From contig NZ_UGTM01000001.1 of NCBI RefSeq assembly GCF_900454835.1, positions 930,501 to 994,500 on the forward strand: 64,000 nucleotides of DNA, read 5' to 3'. Each line of letters starts with the position of its first letter. Position 1 is the first letter of the stretch. Made by a program: the position numbers and the translations under genes. Source of the DNA: Prevotella denticola (lineage in GTDB: Bacteria; Bacteroidota; Bacteroidia; Bacteroidales; Bacteroidaceae). Below, in pieces: positions 62,394 through 64,000 of this stretch. The notes beneath the pieces are model-generated. The model was not told the origin of the DNA, ran no database searches, and saw only the letters and a list, made by a program, of their open reading frames with translations.

Positions 62394-62447
62394 CTCTTTA
62401 CATAACGACAAGTTATATAATGACAAGGTGCTCTTTACATAACGACA
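62394..62447. repeat. Pair of 17-base direct repeats
   Basis: CTCTTTACATAACGACA occurs at 62394-62410 and 62431-62447, 37 bases apart. It lies in the 400-base gap between the Crp/Fnr and ligase genes, which otherwise shows no gene. Meaning unknown. Confidence 0.6.
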
Positions 62448-62537
62448 GGATGATGTATGAGCAAGACGACTTGCTGACAGCATACGTTCTGACAGAAAGA
62501 CGGGGCTTCTTTTCCAACAATGTCAGAAGGTATAGGG

Positions 62538-64000
62538 CTATTCGGTGTAGAGGAACCGCTTGATGGATTTCTTGGGTGTCTTCTCGAACTCTTCCTCCTG
62601 GATTCTTATTTCAGCCACCTTGCAATAGGCCGGGACAATAGCATTCAGCTGCGTACGATTCTCCTCCATGATATTCTTAATATCTTCTGCATTAAGACCC
62701 AGGTTCTGGGCTTCGTCATAGTCAGGATGGACCAGCCCGAGGAGCTTCTCGCCACTTTGAATAACCAGGCATTCATTGACCAGCGGCAGTGAGTTCAGCT
62801 TGTCTTCAATCTCCTCCGGATAAATATTCTGACCGTTGCTTCCAAGAAGCATATTCTTCGAACGTCCCTTGATAAACACGTTTCCGTCATCGTCCATCAG
62901 GCCAAGGTCGCCCGTGTGGAACCACCCCTCTTTGTCAATCGTCCGGGCAGTATCTGCATCATTCTTATAGTAACCCAAAAGCACGTTAGGACCTTTCGTA
63001 AGGATTTCACCAGGCACATGAGACGGGTCAGTACTGTCAATACGAACCTCCTGATGAAGGGCAGCCTGACCGCAAGATCCCTGCCGGAAAGTATGCCAGT
63101 CACGATAACAGATTATGGGTCCACACTCCGTTGCGCCGTAGCCAACGGTGTAGGGGAAGTCAATACGGCGCAGGAAGCTCTCTATCTCACCGTTGAGCGC
63201 AGCACCGCCGATGATGATTTCATACAGATTGCCGCCGAAGGCCTGGTAAACCTGCTCACGTATTTTCTCACGTACCTTCTTGCTGATAACCGGCATGTTC
63301 AGCAGAAGACGCATACGGTTGTTCTGAATCTTCGGAAAAACTTTCTTACGGATGATCTTTTCGATGACCAGCGGCACTGCTATCATAATGACCGGTTTGA
63401 CATCCAGCAGTGCCTGGGAGATAACGGCCGGTGAAGGGATGCGGGTCAGATAGAAGATATGGACACCTGACAGAAACTCGTAGATAAACTCAAAAGCCAT
63501 GCCGTACATATGCGCCATCGGCAGAATACTGATCACATTACTGCCGGGCTTCACAACACCGCCCAGCACATGCTTGGCAAAGTCGGCATTGCTCCACAGA
63601 GAGCGATAAGGCAGCATCACGCCCTTGGAACGTCCGGTTGTCCCACTGGTATAGTTGATCAGAGCCAGTTCGTCCGGACTCTCTTCCCGATAGTAATGGA
63701 CATGCTCCGGTCGGAAAAACTTCGGATACCGCTTGCCGAACTCTTCATTCAGATGTTCGCGGGCATAAGTCAGCTTGTCTGTACGGCTTACCACCAGAGA
63801 ATAATCGGGTATGTAAATGATTCCTTCCAGCCCTGGCATCTTGGTGGCATCGATCTGTGTGACAACCACATCGCCGACAAAGAGGAGCTTCGCATCAGAA
63901 TGGTTCACTATGTTATGAATCTGCTCCGGAAGGAACTCATGCAGGATGGGAACAGCTACGGCACCATAGGTAAGCACGGCCAGGAAAGCAGCAGCCCAGG
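62538..64000 (-). CDS. Long-chain acyl-CoA ligase (AMP-binding), 5' end outside the window
   Basis: At least 487 codons, open to the right edge (the visible frame begins WAAAFLAVLTYGAVAVPILHEF). AMP-binding motif LINYTSGTTGRSKGVML, adenylate motif VGYGATECGPII and the C-terminal GDLGLMDDDGNVFIKGRSKNM and KTPKKSIKRFL (catalytic Lys) are present. It activates fatty acids to acyl-CoA. A chromosomal gene; the start lies beyond position 64000. Confidence 0.93.
   Translation of the reverse strand, partial: WAAAFLAVLTYGAVAVPILHEFLPEQIHNIVNHSDAKLLFVGDVVVTQIDATKMPGLEGIIYIPDYSLVVSRTDKLTYAREHLNEEFGKRYPKFFRPEHVHYYREESPDELALINYTSGTTGRSKGVMLPYRSLWSNADFAKHVLGGVVKPGSNVISILPMAHMYGMAFEFIYEFLSGVHIFYLTRIPSPAVISQALLDVKPVIMIAVPLVIEKIIRKKVFPKIQNNRMRLLLNMPVISKKVREKIREQVYQAFGGNLYEIIIGGAALNGEIESFLRRIDFPYTVGYGATECGPIICYRDWHTFRQGSCGQAALHQEVRIDSTDPSHVPGEILTKGPNVLLGYYKNDADTARTIDKEGWFHTGDLGLMDDDGNVFIKGRSKNMLLGSNGQNIYPEEIEDKLNSLPLVNECLVIQSGEKLLGLVHPDYDEAQNLGLNAEDIKNIMEENRTQLNAIVPAYCKVAEIRIQEEEFEKTPKKSIKRFLYTE

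Overview
The window comes from a Bacteroidales genome, most likely Prevotella or a close relative. The evidence is: the Bacteroides-type conjugation genes traA to traK with mobABC; promoters of the TAnnTTTG (-7) plus TTTG (-33) type; DUF3945, DUF3408, DUF4134 and DUF1896 proteins; and a low-to-middling GC content. About 1-56.9 kb is one large integrative conjugative element (CTn). About 57.1-64 kb looks like host chromosome: a YolD/Y-family polymerase operon, lepA, a Crp/Fnr regulator and an acyl-CoA ligase. No rRNA, tRNA or CRISPR array was seen.

Layout of the outer CTn. 1-8.1 kb is the tra operon on the minus strand, from traA (8081) towards traL at the left edge. 8.1-8.7 kb holds an oriT-like region. 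8.7-12.4 kb encodes mobilisation protein, relaxase and coupling protein. 12.4-13.1 kb holds a decayed IS1-type gene. 13.1-21.8 kb is cargo A. 22.3-48.0 kb holds a DUF3945 protein, topoisomerase III and a giant DNA methylase/helicase gene. 48-49.7 kb is an AbiE-type toxin-antitoxin pair. 49.9-53 kb has an excisionase-like gene, a primase/ATPase and two regulators. 54-56.6 kb has two tandem tyrosine recombinases.

A second element of about 15.8 kb (30674-46472) sits inside the methylase/helicase gene. It is flanked by an 11-bp repeat, TACGCCCGCAA. It carries cargo B, its own oriT-like site, a deletion remnant of mobA, DUF3408 and two HTH genes, a 22-bp iteron array, DUF1896 and two integrases. 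One integrase is broken by an IS982-type insertion sequence with perfect ends and an 8-bp target duplication. The element has no relaxase, so it looks mobilisable only in trans, plausibly by the host CTn's Mob proteins.

The most interesting content is the pair of cargo modules. Each encodes a short double-glycine-leader peptide with repeated C-x-C core units, a radical SAM/SPASM enzyme, a regulatory-domain outer-membrane beta-barrel protein, a C39-peptidase ABC exporter and an unusually short HlyD-like membrane protein. The peptide of cargo A (19482-19652, 56 aa) is a small gene found by reading the sequence. In both modules a hairpin lies between peptide and radical SAM genes. Each module also has a TetR regulator paired with an acyl-condensing enzyme: an alpha-oxoamine synthase in A and a ketoacyl synthase III in B. 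I infer two related, modified, secreted peptide (RiPP) systems travelling on nested conjugative elements. Product structure and biological role cannot be read from sequence alone.
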